Shown here: piece by piece, positions 18,293 through 26,376 of the stretch
Numbering within the stretch: position 1 is the stretch's first letter
Layout of the letters: each line of letters begins with the position of its first letter
Assembly: GCA_018266875.1 (NCBI GenBank)
Contig: JAFDZR010000010.1
Span: 71,172-135,171 of the forward strand
Source of the DNA: Bacteroidota bacterium
GTDB taxonomy: Bacteria > Bacteroidota > Ignavibacteria > Tepidaquicellales > Tepidaquicellaceae
DNA length: 64,000 nt
Reading direction: 5' to 3'
Program-made: the position numbers and the translations under genes
Notes under the pieces: model-generated
What the model was told of the DNA's origin: nothing
Database searches by the model: none
What the model saw: the letters and a program-made list of their open reading frames with translations, nothing else

Positions 18293-19510
18293 TTAAGCTC
18301 CGGGTCCGCCAAGCCACATATAGCTTCCCCATGTGGAACCGCTGTTCATATGCGTCTCAAGGTCATACTGACCGGGATCGCTTGCATTGGAAGTTCCGTT
18401 ATAGTTTGACATGCTCCCTCCGGTGGATGACTGATATTTTAGATTTCTCATGTATGCAGCCCATTTCCATCTGTACTCCGGCCAGTAACCGCTTCCCATG
18501 TCTGTTCTTGTCAGACCTGCATGATTTGCCGAATCCACTATTTCTCCGTAAAAGGCAATTTTATCCGCTTTAGATCTTAAGCCCGAAGTGCTGTAAAGAC
18601 TTGCAGGATAATATCCTATCCATTGGTTATTCACTTTAAGCCACCAGTTCCCCTGATAAAGCTGATATTTAAACTGCATAAATCTCTGGGAACCTCCTCT
18701 TACGCTGTAAGGAGTAAATGTTGCTCCCGGATAAATTGAGGATGAATACTGAACCCAGCCGTCAACATCCCTGTTGTATCCGCCTTTGTTATCGCCTGAG
18801 CTGGTGTAATTATTTGTTGTATAGTAAACAAAAAGATGAGGCTGCCAGTCACCGTAAAGATCCTTGTATGCCTGCCATCCGGCTTCGAGAGTCTGTCTGC
18901 TGTTCCCGCTTCCCCTGACAAGTGCGATCTGAAGAAGTGAAAACTCATTTGAGTACTGTGTATAGGGATCGAAAGCGCTGCATGCGAACTCTCCGCCGTA
19001 ACAAGTTACATACTGGTAAGTGTTTGCATAATCATGCGCGCCGTCTCCCGGAACTTCTATTACGTGTTCGTTTCCTTTAAATACTGATCTGGTTTCTCTC
19101 TCATACTTTGACAGATACGATTTCAGTGATTTTGAATAGTTAATTTTTCTGACATCCTTTCTCAAGACTGGAACAGTGCCTTCAGGACCTTTTGCAATTC
19201 CTTTTTTCTCAAGTTCAAATACGGAAAGCGTATCTTTCATTCTTCCGGCCGGAGCTTTGATCATTTCCAGCGGAGGAGGAGATGCTATTTTCCCGTTCCT
19301 GACCTGGGAATTGATATCAATCCAGTCAAGGATCTGCCCGCCCGGGGTTCTGGTGGTTTTTACAATCTTAAGTTTTGAAGTTCTTTTTTCAAAGTAGGAG
19401 ATTAATTCCTTTTTGTTTCTGAGGAGAGTTTTTTTATCAACAGCTGTTTTTATTTTTCTTTTTAAAGAGCTGATATCTCCTTTTCCTGTGTTTCTCTGAC
19501 TTTCGTTCAT
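18293..19510 (-). CDS. Neprosin-like glutamic peptidase
   Basis: This 405-residue protein matches the neprosin family (DUF239), glutamic endopeptidases that cut after proline, best known from pitcher-plant digestive fluid. Family landmarks are the NEFSLLQIALVRG segment (188-200), EAGWQAYKDLYGDWQPHLFVYYT (209-231), GNWWLKVNNQWIGYYPASLY (287-306), and a MGSGYWPEYRWKWAAYMRNL segment (338-357). The likely catalytic pair is Glu209 and Glu323 (in YGEIV), 114 residues apart, close to the 109 known from the plant enzyme. An N-terminal region with the motif LDWIDINSQV (61-70) corresponds to the family's activation segment. No signal peptide is seen, and in-frame stops lie just upstream of the ATG, so export is unexplained. 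The upstream leader is highly structured. Confidence 0.85.
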   Translation of the reverse strand: MNESQRNTGKGDISSLKRKIKTAVDKKTLLRNKKELISYFEKRTSKLKIVKTTRTPGGQILDWIDINSQVRNGKIASPPPLEMIKAPAGRMKDTLSVFELEKKGIAKGPEGTVPVLRKDVRKINYSKSLKSYLSKYERETRSVFKGNEHVIEVPGDGAHDYANTYQYVTCYGGEFACSAFDPYTQYSNEFSLLQIALVRGSGNSRQTLEAGWQAYKDLYGDWQPHLFVYYTTNNYTSSGDNKGGYNRDVDGWVQYSSSIYPGATFTPYSVRGGSQRFMQFKYQLYQGNWWLKVNNQWIGYYPASLYSTSGLRSKADKIAFYGEIVDSANHAGLTRTDMGSGYWPEYRWKWAAYMRNLKYQSSTGGSMSNYNGTSNASDPGQYDLETHMNSGSTWGSYMWLGGPGA

Positions 19511-19841
19511 GTTATTGTTTTTTTAATTTTTTCAGCTTAGCTCTCGTTTAAAGCTGATCACGCTCTGTATCCGGACAGAGATCAGGAAGCATTAAGATTA
19601 ACCCGAAGAGTTAATGATGCCGGATAAGTAAACAAAACTATGAGTTCTGAATAACAAAACATATGGATCTAATTACTTTTTATTGATAAGTATAAACACT
19701 CAACGGGAAAAACTTTCCGGAACAGGTTTCCGGGAGTAAATTACGGATTTATTTAAAATGTTTTCGGAAGGATGATAAAAAAAAAGCATTGAAAAAGAAT
19801 GATGAGGACAGATCCGGAGAAACTAAACTTTTAAAGTTATT
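19511..19841. other. Structured intergenic region upstream of the neprosin-like gene
   Basis: This 331-base stretch holds the neprosin-like gene's promoter and leader and the end of the VOC gene. Three inverted repeats cluster at 19532-19620: TCAGCTT/AAGCTGA (19532-19557), CTCTGT/ACAGAG (19563-19580, also flanked by GATC on each side), and ATTAAC/GTTAAT (19597-19615, extended by GCAT/ATGC). No ORF or known riboswitch is recognised. The remaining half appears unstructured apart from short repeats of ttccgg. Confidence 0.55.
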
Positions 19842-20231
19842 TTACTCCGTAACTTTATCCCAGTCTTCTGTATCAAATCTTTGTATTTCGATCAGATAAC
19901 CGTCGGGATCCTTAACGAAGCAGTTGTAAATTTTAAACTGTTCATTGTAAGCCGGTTCCTTTGCTATAACGATCCCCGGAATGTTTTTTTTCAGCTGCTG
20001 AAATACAGCATCGACTTCCTGCGTAACAAAAGTAATTACCGCATTATCACTCACTCTGAAATTTTCCTTTCTGCAGAATCCTATGAATGTATCTGCCGGA
20101 GTTTTATAGATCCTGCACGGTCCCTGATCCAGCGTTAATTGAAATTCAAAAGCTTTTTCATAAAACGAAGAAGTTTCTTCCAGATCTTTTACGCTTAAAA
20201 ATATTATCTGCGAATCAAATTTCATTTTCAT
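19842..20231 (-). CDS. VOC-family (glyoxalase/bleomycin-resistance fold) protein
   Basis: The 129-residue protein has the beta-alpha-beta-beta-beta repeats of the VOC fold: SQIIFLSVKDLEETSSFYEKAFEF at the start, and FKIYNCFVKDPDGYLIEIQRF at the end, where the DPDGYLIEI motif with its metal-ligand glutamate is a hallmark. Substrate cannot be told; members include glyoxalase I, dioxygenases and antibiotic-binding proteins. It is a single-domain protein that would dimerise to make a metal site. It is cytoplasmic with no signal peptide. Confidence 0.85.
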   Translation of the reverse strand: MKMKFDSQIIFLSVKDLEETSSFYEKAFEFQLTLDQGPCRIYKTPADTFIGFCRKENFRVSDNAVITFVTQEVDAVFQQLKKNIPGIVIAKEPAYNEQFKIYNCFVKDPDGYLIEIQRFDTEDWDKVTE

Positions 20232-20307
20232 AAATTTAAATTAATCTGTTTCCCGGATAAATATTACTGAAATAAATTTACCGGTTAAAAATAAGTTATC
20301 TTCAGTA

Positions 20308-21717
20308 TTATACAGTTTCATTTGCTTCCTTTTCTTTAATAACGCTGTTTTTCCTAGCGAGCCGGATAAGTTTGTTTTTCTCAACCAGGTATGCCGTTGT
20401 CCATTTTTCAGCTTTGTGATGAAGCGGCACAAGCAGCGCGGCAATACACACCAGAGCCAGAAGCATAAGTAAAGGATTATGATCCGTTAGTTCCTCTAAA
20501 ACCGGATGCAGTACAAGGTTCAGAAATTCAAATACTATCAGCAGAGACATCACTCCGAAAAATTCTATCAGTCTCGGATTTGAAATTATACTCGGTCCGA
20601 GAAGTATGTAAAGAATTACAGTAGTTAAGATACCGAAAGCGAGAAGTAAATATTCGATCTGCTTTTTTCTTTTATATTCCTCTTCCATCTTCCTGTCATT
20701 TTCTTCCATGATCCGGAGCTTCTCATTAAAAGCCAGCGCCTGAACTTTATCTATATTTTTCTGACTGAATATCCGGTCGCTCATATTCATTTCCATTTTT
20801 GAATAATAATATGCGCTGTCTGTCTTATTCATTCTTTCATACACTTCCTTTAAAAAATGTGCACCCGACATCTTCAGATTATCATCATCACTCTCACCGG
20901 CAAGCTTCATTAATTTATGCGACTGATCGTATGCATCGGATATCCTGTCATTCCTCAATAAAAATTCAATGTAACTTTCATAAAATTTCAGTTTCTCCTC
21001 TTCCAATTCTATGGAATCCGTAATGTCAAGAGCTTTGATGAAATATTCCTCTGCAGTGTTATTGTTACCCATCATTGCATATACAGAACCGTTCAGATAC
21101 AACGCTGCATATTCAAACAGAACGCTATTGATCCTGCTGCTTGTTTTTGTTAATTCCTGAACAAAGTGCAGCGCGGAATCCGCCTGACCGGTTAATATAA
21201 AATACTGCGTCAAATTTCTTTCATACTGCACAAGCATATAATCATAATAAGGATAGGACTTATCCGGCAAATTCTCCCCGCCTTTTATAACGTTTTTATA
21301 TGCTTCATCATAATTCATGAGATTAAAATACACTGTTGAAATATCAAAATACAAAGAACTTATTCTTCGTTTATCATTTGATTTTTCCGCAAGCGGAATG
21401 CCTTTGAATAAATATTCCAGGGAAGTATTATTGTCGCCTTTACTGAAAAAATACAATCCGATCAGGTTATAACTGACTGCGAGCAGAGAATCATTATCCA
21501 GTTCTGATGCGATCTGAAACATTTCCACACAGGATGCGGAGTCAATGTTTCCCGCGCTGAAGTTTATAAAATCTGAAATTTTATTCAGAACATGAAACCG
21601 CTCAGCAGGATTGCCGGCGCGGGCAAGTTCAGATCTTAAACTGTCCGGTATTTTATTCTGAGCTGATAATATCTGAAAGCTTATCAGTAAACAAAAAATA
21701 ATTACAGGAATTTTCAT
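20308..21717 (-). CDS. TPR sensor-like membrane protein without a kinase domain
   Basis: The 469-residue protein has a signal peptide (cleavage near ILSAQ, residue 20), about six TPR units between residues 60 and 300, a coiled-coil stretch near 310-350 (EEYKRKKQ), and three membrane segments around residues 352-376, 385-410 and 416-436, followed by a short basic tail. The layout resembles the sensory half of TPR histidine kinases and LuxR regulators of Bacteroidota, but the kinase or output domain is missing and the chain ends in a normal stop. It may work with a separate partner. No response regulator is nearby. Confidence 0.75.
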   Translation of the reverse strand: MKIPVIIFCLLISFQILSAQNKIPDSLRSELARAGNPAERFHVLNKISDFINFSAGNIDSASCVEMFQIASELDNDSLLAVSYNLIGLYFFSKGDNNTSLEYLFKGIPLAEKSNDKRRISSLYFDISTVYFNLMNYDEAYKNVIKGGENLPDKSYPYYDYMLVQYERNLTQYFILTGQADSALHFVQELTKTSSRINSVLFEYAALYLNGSVYAMMGNNNTAEEYFIKALDITDSIELEEEKLKFYESYIEFLLRNDRISDAYDQSHKLMKLAGESDDDNLKMSGAHFLKEVYERMNKTDSAYYYSKMEMNMSDRIFSQKNIDKVQALAFNEKLRIMEENDRKMEEEYKRKKQIEYLLLAFGILTTVILYILLGPSIISNPRLIEFFGVMSLLIVFEFLNLVLHPVLEELTDHNPLLMLLALVCIAALLVPLHHKAEKWTTAYLVEKNKLIRLARKNSVIKEKEANETV

Positions 21718-21889
21718 AAATATAAAATTATACGCCGGGAATGTTGTTTCCGGATTACAAATATAATATTAATAATTGATTTATCAGAATTCAATTTTCT
21801 TCTCAATGAAAAAGAATCCCCGTACTGACTTTCTATCAAATTTAAAGATCATCTTTTCACTGATTTTCACAAACAAAGAATTTTACATA

Positions 21890-21920
21890 TTTGATTAAAT
21901 CTTTCAAAATTGTATTTTTA
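21890..21920 (+). promoter_or_regulatory. Putative Bacteroidota-type promoter of der
   Basis: TTTG (21890-21893) and TATTTTTA (21913-21920) are separated by 19 bases, one mismatch from TAnnTTTG. The element lies 81 bases before the der start codon. Confidence 0.5.
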
Positions 21921-22001
21921 GCCGGAATGTAATACTGATCACCGTAATTATTTAAAGTTTAAGTCATTGAATCACCTTTCTAATAAGAGTAAATTGAAAT
22001 C

Positions 22002-23366
22002 ATGGAAAAAATAGTTGCGATCGTCGGAAGACCTAATGTGGGAAAATCAACTTTGTTTAACCGACTGGTGGGAAAACAGAATGCAATTGTTCATTCCCAG
22101 AGCGGAGTCACAAGGGACAGAAATTACGGTGAAGTGGAATGGACGGGAAAGAAATTTTTTCTGATCGATACCGGCGGTTTCGTTCCTGATTCAGATGAAC
22201 AGTTTGAAAAAGCCATACGTTCTCAGGTAAAGCTGGCAATTGATGAAGCCGATGAGATACTTTTCGTAGTTGACGCTAAAAACGGCATGCATCCGGTTGA
22301 CAAGGAACTTGCTGACATGCTTCGCAAACATTCCGATTCAAAAAAGATAATCCTCGTTGCAAACAAGATCGACATTGTGGAAAGGACTTCAAACGCGCTT
22401 GAGTTTTATTCCCTTGGACTGGGCGAACCGTTTGCGATGTCCGCCATCAATGGTTTTAATTCAGGCGATCTGCTCGATATCGTTACTGAAGATTTTCCGC
22501 TGACTGAAGATGAACCGGAAGACAATACAATTAAATTCGCTATTATCGGAAAACCAAACGCCGGAAAATCCTCCATAGCAAATGCGCTTCTCAATGAAGA
22601 AAGAAATATTGTGACCGATATTCCCGGCACCACAAGAGATACAATCGACTCCAATCTCACATACTACGGCGACGATATTGTCCTTATAGACACAGCGGGT
22701 CTCAGAAAGAAAACCAAAGTAAAGGAATCGATCGAATTTTATTCCACTATCAGGACATACAAGGCGATTGAAAGATGCAATGTCGCAATACTTGTCATTG
22801 ACGCGATTCCCCTTCTTGAAGAGCTGGATAAATCCTCTGATATAAAACTCGCAACATTCAAACTTGATAAGCAGGATATTAAGATAATTGAGGATGTGGT
22901 AAGGCTTAGAAAAGGTCTCCTGATAGTAATAAACAAATGGGATCTTGTTGAAAAAGATTCAAACACAGCAAAAATAGTTGAGCAGAAAATCACGGAACAT
23001 CTGAAAAGCTATACATATCTCAAATTCCTTTTTATTTCAGCTCTGACAAAACAAAGAATACACAGAGTGCTTGAAGATGCCGTAGCAATTTACAAAGAGC
23101 GCGCTAAGAAAGTCAAGACAAGCGAACTCAACGAAGTCCTGCTGAATGAAATAAAATCCACCCCGCCTCCTTCGTTGAGAGGCAAGGAGATAAAAATTAA
23201 TTATATAACGCAGATCAAAAGTTCTCCGCCGGTTTTTATTTTTTTTGTAAATGATCCCGACGGGATCGAGGATAATTATAAAAGATTCCTTGAAAAAAAG
23301 CTCCGGGAAAAATTCGGATTCAGGGGAATTCCCATTGATCTTGTATTCAGAAGGAAGAATAATTAA
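22002..23366 (+). CDS. der: Ribosome assembly GTPase Der (EngA)
   Basis: Der is a double-GTPase that helps assemble the 50S ribosomal subunit. The 454-residue protein has two G domains in tandem: GRPNVGKSTLFN with DTGGFVP and NKID in the first half, and GKPNAGKSSIAN with DTAGLRKKTKVKES and NKWDLVEK in the second. The C-terminal KH-like domain (about 360-454) includes INYITQIKSSPPVFIFFVNDP. A 25-residue loop in the second G domain (LEELDKSSDIKLATFKLDKQ) is longer than usual. It is followed after 66 bases by yifB on the same strand. Confidence 0.97.
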   Translation: MEKIVAIVGRPNVGKSTLFNRLVGKQNAIVHSQSGVTRDRNYGEVEWTGKKFFLIDTGGFVPDSDEQFEKAIRSQVKLAIDEADEILFVVDAKNGMHPVDKELADMLRKHSDSKKIILVANKIDIVERTSNALEFYSLGLGEPFAMSAINGFNSGDLLDIVTEDFPLTEDEPEDNTIKFAIIGKPNAGKSSIANALLNEERNIVTDIPGTTRDTIDSNLTYYGDDIVLIDTAGLRKKTKVKESIEFYSTIRTYKAIERCNVAILVIDAIPLLEELDKSSDIKLATFKLDKQDIKIIEDVVRLRKGLLIVINKWDLVEKDSNTAKIVEQKITEHLKSYTYLKFLFISALTKQRIHRVLEDAVAIYKERAKKVKTSELNEVLLNEIKSTPPPSLRGKEIKINYITQIKSSPPVFIFFVNDPDGIEDNYKRFLEKKLREKFGFRGIPIDLVFRRKNN

Positions 23367-23432
23367 GACCTCAGCTCCTGAGGTTTTAAGCAACGAAAAT
23401 AAATCACATCTGTAAAATTAAAATCCAGCTGT

Positions 23433-24959
23433 ATGATTTCAGAAGTATATACCGCCGCTACCTACGGAGTCGACGCTTATATTGTAAGGGTTGAATCTCA
23501 CATTGAGAACGGTCTTTTCAATTTCACGATTGTAGGACTTCCTGATAACGCCGTAAAGGAATCCCGAGACAGAGTTTCGGCAGCGATCAAAAATTCCATG
23601 TTTCATTTTCCCGTCAGAAGATACACCGTGAATCTTGCTCCTGCCGATGTGAGAAAGGAAGGCTCCGGATTCGATCTGCCCATAGCTGTAGGTCTGATTT
23701 GCGAGACATCCCAGGTTTCGCCTGTTAAGGTAAAGGATTATGTCTTCATAGGTGAGCTGTCACTTGACGGAAAGCTCAGACCCGTTACGGGTGTTCTTCC
23801 TGTTTCCCTCGAAGTAAAGAAAAACAATTTCAGGGGAATTATACTTCCGGCAGAGAATGCAAAGGAAGCTGCGATTGTGGAGGGAATTGACGTACAGCCT
23901 TTTGACACGCTGACAGAAGTAATTGATTTTCTAAATGACGAGATCACGCCAAAGCCGTTTACGATAAATGTCAGGGAATTATTTGAACTGGAAAAGAATT
24001 ATCTTCTGGATTTTTCAGATGTAAAGGGTCAGGCGGAAGTCAAGCGGGCAATGGAAGTCGCTGCTGCAGGAGCTCATAATATAATCATGATCGGACTTCC
24101 GGGATCGGGAAAGACAATGGTCGCCAAGAGACTTCCGACCATTCTTCCGCCGCTTTCACTTGAAGAGGCTCTTGAGACGACCAAGATCCATTCAATTGCA
24201 GGACTGCTGACTTCCGGTACCGCTGTGATCTCAACAAGACCGTTCCGCTCTCCTCATCATACTGCAAGCGATGTTTCACTCGTGGGAGGCGGACCAAATG
24301 CAAAACCGGGCGAGATTTCCTTTGCTCACAACGGAGTGCTGTTTCTGGATGAACTGACGGAATTCAAAAAAAATGTGCTTGAAGTGATGAGACAGCCCCT
24401 CGAAGACAGAGTGGTGACAATTTCACGTTCCAAGATTACGGTTCAGTATCCGTGCAACTTCATGCTCGTGGCGGCAATGAATCCGACTCCTGCCGGCACG
24501 GCTAAGGAAACCGGTATGTATAATGATTATGACATTCAGAAATTTCTTTCAAAGATCTCAGGTCCGATCCTTGACAGAATTGATCTGCATGTTCACGTCA
24601 ATCCCGTAAAATATCAGGAGCTGTCGAGCAGGAACGAACCGGAAAATTCGGATTCTGTAAGAGAGCGGGTGATAAAAGCAAGAGATATTCAGCTGAGAAG
24701 ATTCAGAAACAGGAAAGGAATTTATGCCAATTCGGGAATGACCTCAAAAGAGATAAAAGAATTCTGCAGAATAGATCCTGATTGCGAAAACCTGATGAAG
24801 ATGGCAATTACGAAACTCGGATTATCAGCAAGAGCTTATGACAGGATCTTAAAAGTAAGCAGGACTATAGCTGACCTCGATGGATCGGATATCATTTCAA
24901 CCGCTCACATAAGCGAAGCGATACAGTACAGAAGTCTTGACAGATCCGCCTGGGTATGA
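23433..24959 (+). CDS. YifB/ComM-family Mg-chelatase-like AAA ATPase
   Basis: The 508-residue protein belongs to the YifB/ComM family, hexameric helicase-like ATPases; ComM promotes branch migration during natural transformation. The N-terminal Lon-like domain (about 1-170) contains PADVRKEGSGFDLPIAVG. The AAA module has Walker A GLPGSGKT near 222-229, Walker B VLFLDELTEF near 304-313, and the C-terminal Mg_chelatase_C part with SARAYDRILKVSRTIADLDG near 469-488. Together with the ComEA-like gene this hints at DNA uptake, but neither proves competence. The last gene on this strand before convergent transcription with the LOG-family gene, 12 bases away. Confidence 0.95.
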   Translation: MISEVYTAATYGVDAYIVRVESHIENGLFNFTIVGLPDNAVKESRDRVSAAIKNSMFHFPVRRYTVNLAPADVRKEGSGFDLPIAVGLICETSQVSPVKVKDYVFIGELSLDGKLRPVTGVLPVSLEVKKNNFRGIILPAENAKEAAIVEGIDVQPFDTLTEVIDFLNDEITPKPFTINVRELFELEKNYLLDFSDVKGQAEVKRAMEVAAAGAHNIIMIGLPGSGKTMVAKRLPTILPPLSLEEALETTKIHSIAGLLTSGTAVISTRPFRSPHHTASDVSLVGGGPNAKPGEISFAHNGVLFLDELTEFKKNVLEVMRQPLEDRVVTISRSKITVQYPCNFMLVAAMNPTPAGTAKETGMYNDYDIQKFLSKISGPILDRIDLHVHVNPVKYQELSSRNEPENSDSVRERVIKARDIQLRRFRNRKGIYANSGMTSKEIKEFCRIDPDCENLMKMAITKLGLSARAYDRILKVSRTIADLDGSDIISTAHISEAIQYRSLDRSAWV

Positions 24960-24971
24960 ATTTATTAAATA

Positions 24972-25745
24972 TTATTTTCCGTTTTTCTCGCCGAAAAAAC
25001 TTAACGGATTATATTTCTTTTTTATAAGTTTGTATCTTTCAACGGCGTTTTTTTCAATATGATCCATTGCCTCATCCACGGAATCAGTAAGTATAAACAG
25101 CTTCATATCTTCGGAACTTATGGTCTTGTTCTTCACAAAGTCTTCAAGTAGTTCGTAAAGATTGAGCCAGTATTCCTTTCCCATGATCACTACTGGGAAA
25201 TCGGAAATCTTTTTTGTCTGAATGAGCGTGAGTGTTTCAAAAAGTTCATCCATCGTTCCCGCGCCTCCAGGCATTACGACGTATGCATACGAGTATTTCA
25301 TCAGCAGAAACTTTCTTACAAAGAAATATTTGAATGTAACCCATTTATCCATGTAAGGATTAGGCTCCTGTTCAAACGGCAGTTCGATATTACATCCAAC
25401 TGATTTTCCGCCGGCTTCCCTGGCACCGCGGTTTGCGGCTTCCATTATCCCCGGTCCGCCGCCGGTCATTACCGTAAATCCGAGCTTCGCAAGTCTCCTG
25501 CCTACTTCCCGCGCTTCTTCATAATGTACATGTCCCTCGTTAAATCTTGCTGAACCAAAAACAGTGACACAAGGTCCTACAAAGTGAAATGCCCTGAAAC
25601 CTTTAATGAATTCTAATAATACTTCAACCGTAAAAATAAATTCTTTCTTTCTTGATTTAGGTCCTTCGAGAAAATATCTTTCGTCCTGAGAATTTTTTTC
25701 CCGTAAAGGAATTTCCTTCAGGTCGTCATCTGACAGATTTTTAAT
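24972..25745 (-). CDS. LOG/TIGR00730-family protein, apparent ATT start
   Basis: The family contains phosphoribohydrolases that release bases from nucleoside monophosphates (LOG, cytokinin activation; relatives act on AMP). Motifs are MTGGGPGIMEAANRGA (93-108) and MPGGAGTMDELFETL, the PGGxGTxxE signature. The first in-frame ATG is at 25469, but reading on upstream gives 92 more residues with no stop and clear family sequence, including VFGSARFNEG and EAREVGRRLAKLGFTV. No ATG, GTG or TTG occurs in this stretch. The only candidate start next to a ribosome site is ATT at 25745-25743, seven bases after AAAAGGAG (25760-25753). An in-frame TAA lies upstream. The full product would be 257 residues. 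Confidence 0.88.
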   Translation of the reverse strand: MKNLSDDDLKEIPLREKNSQDERYFLEGPKSRKKEFIFTVEVLLEFIKGFRAFHFVGPCVTVFGSARFNEGHVHYEEAREVGRRLAKLGFTVMTGGGPGIMEAANRGAREAGGKSVGCNIELPFEQEPNPYMDKWVTFKYFFVRKFLLMKYSYAYVVMPGGAGTMDELFETLTLIQTKKISDFPVVIMGKEYWLNLYELLEDFVKNKTISSEDMKLFILTDSVDEAMDHIEKNAVERYKLIKKKYNPLSFFGEKNGK

Positions 25746-25752
25746 GGTAACT

Positions 25753-25760
25753 CTCCTTTT
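25753..25760 (-). promoter_or_regulatory. Strong ribosome site that decides the ATT start
   Basis: AAAAGGAG on the minus strand ends seven bases before the ATT codon at 25745. This ideal spacing, together with the absence of ATG, GTG or TTG in frame over the next 90 codons, is what supports ATT initiation of the LOG-family gene. Confidence 0.75.
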
Positions 25761-25950
25761 TATTTATTCAAAATTAAAATACCTATTAAAAATTTTATTT
25801 TAACCAAACAAATTAATTTTTTTGTTTCCAATGAATTGATATTCTGCCGTGTAATTCAAAATATTTCATCTGCAATGACTTTAATCTGAAAACGCAATGA
25901 GATATTTTTAATTTTTAAATAAGACTCCATATTATACATCAAACCAAACT

Positions 25951-26373
25951 ATGAATATTATTCACATCAGAAATAAAAGCGGATACAAAACGGAAATTGA
26001 TACAAGAGGACACCTTTTTCTTGCAGATGAACCGATAGACACAGGCGGTACTGATACAGCGGCAAGCCCTTATGAGATGTTTCTCTCCTCCCTGGGCTCC
26101 TGCAAAGCGATAACAATGAGAATGTATGCGCAAAGAAAAAATTATAAGCTCGATGAAATTGAGATTGAACTTTCCCATCAGAAGATCAACGCTGAAGACT
26201 GCGCAGACTGTGAAACCAAAGCAGGAACAATAGATAAAATTGATATCAAAGTCCGGTTTAAAGGCGAACTTAATGATGATGAAATAAAAAGACTTCTGGA
26301 AATATCAGAGAGATGTCCCGTTCAGAAAACTGTAATGTCTGAAGTAAAGATCAATACTAACATTTTCAGCTGA
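25951..26373 (+). CDS. OsmC-family peroxide-reducing protein
   Basis: The 140-residue protein is an OsmC/Ohr-like enzyme, reducing organic or hydrogen peroxides with a pair of cysteines. Both are present: Cys51 in SSLGSCKAITMRMYAQRK and Cys122 in ERCPVQKTV, with the N-terminal catalytic Arg region DTRGHLFLADEP. Two more cysteines (84 and 87, EDCADC) are unusual additions that might bind metal or form another disulfide. It ends three bases before the histone-deacetylase-like gene, with which it is probably co-transcribed. Confidence 0.9.
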   Translation: MNIIHIRNKSGYKTEIDTRGHLFLADEPIDTGGTDTAASPYEMFLSSLGSCKAITMRMYAQRKNYKLDEIEIELSHQKINAEDCADCETKAGTIDKIDIKVRFKGELNDDEIKRLLEISERCPVQKTVMSEVKINTNIFS

Positions 26374-26376
26374 GTC

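Noticed and set aside
18209-18573. Plus-strand ORFs antisense to the neprosin-like gene
   Set aside because: They lie opposite a well-supported coding region and show no domain or start signal.
20241-20444. Short minus-strand ORF overlapping the TPR sensor gene
   Set aside because: It is in another frame of a supported gene and has no recognisable feature.
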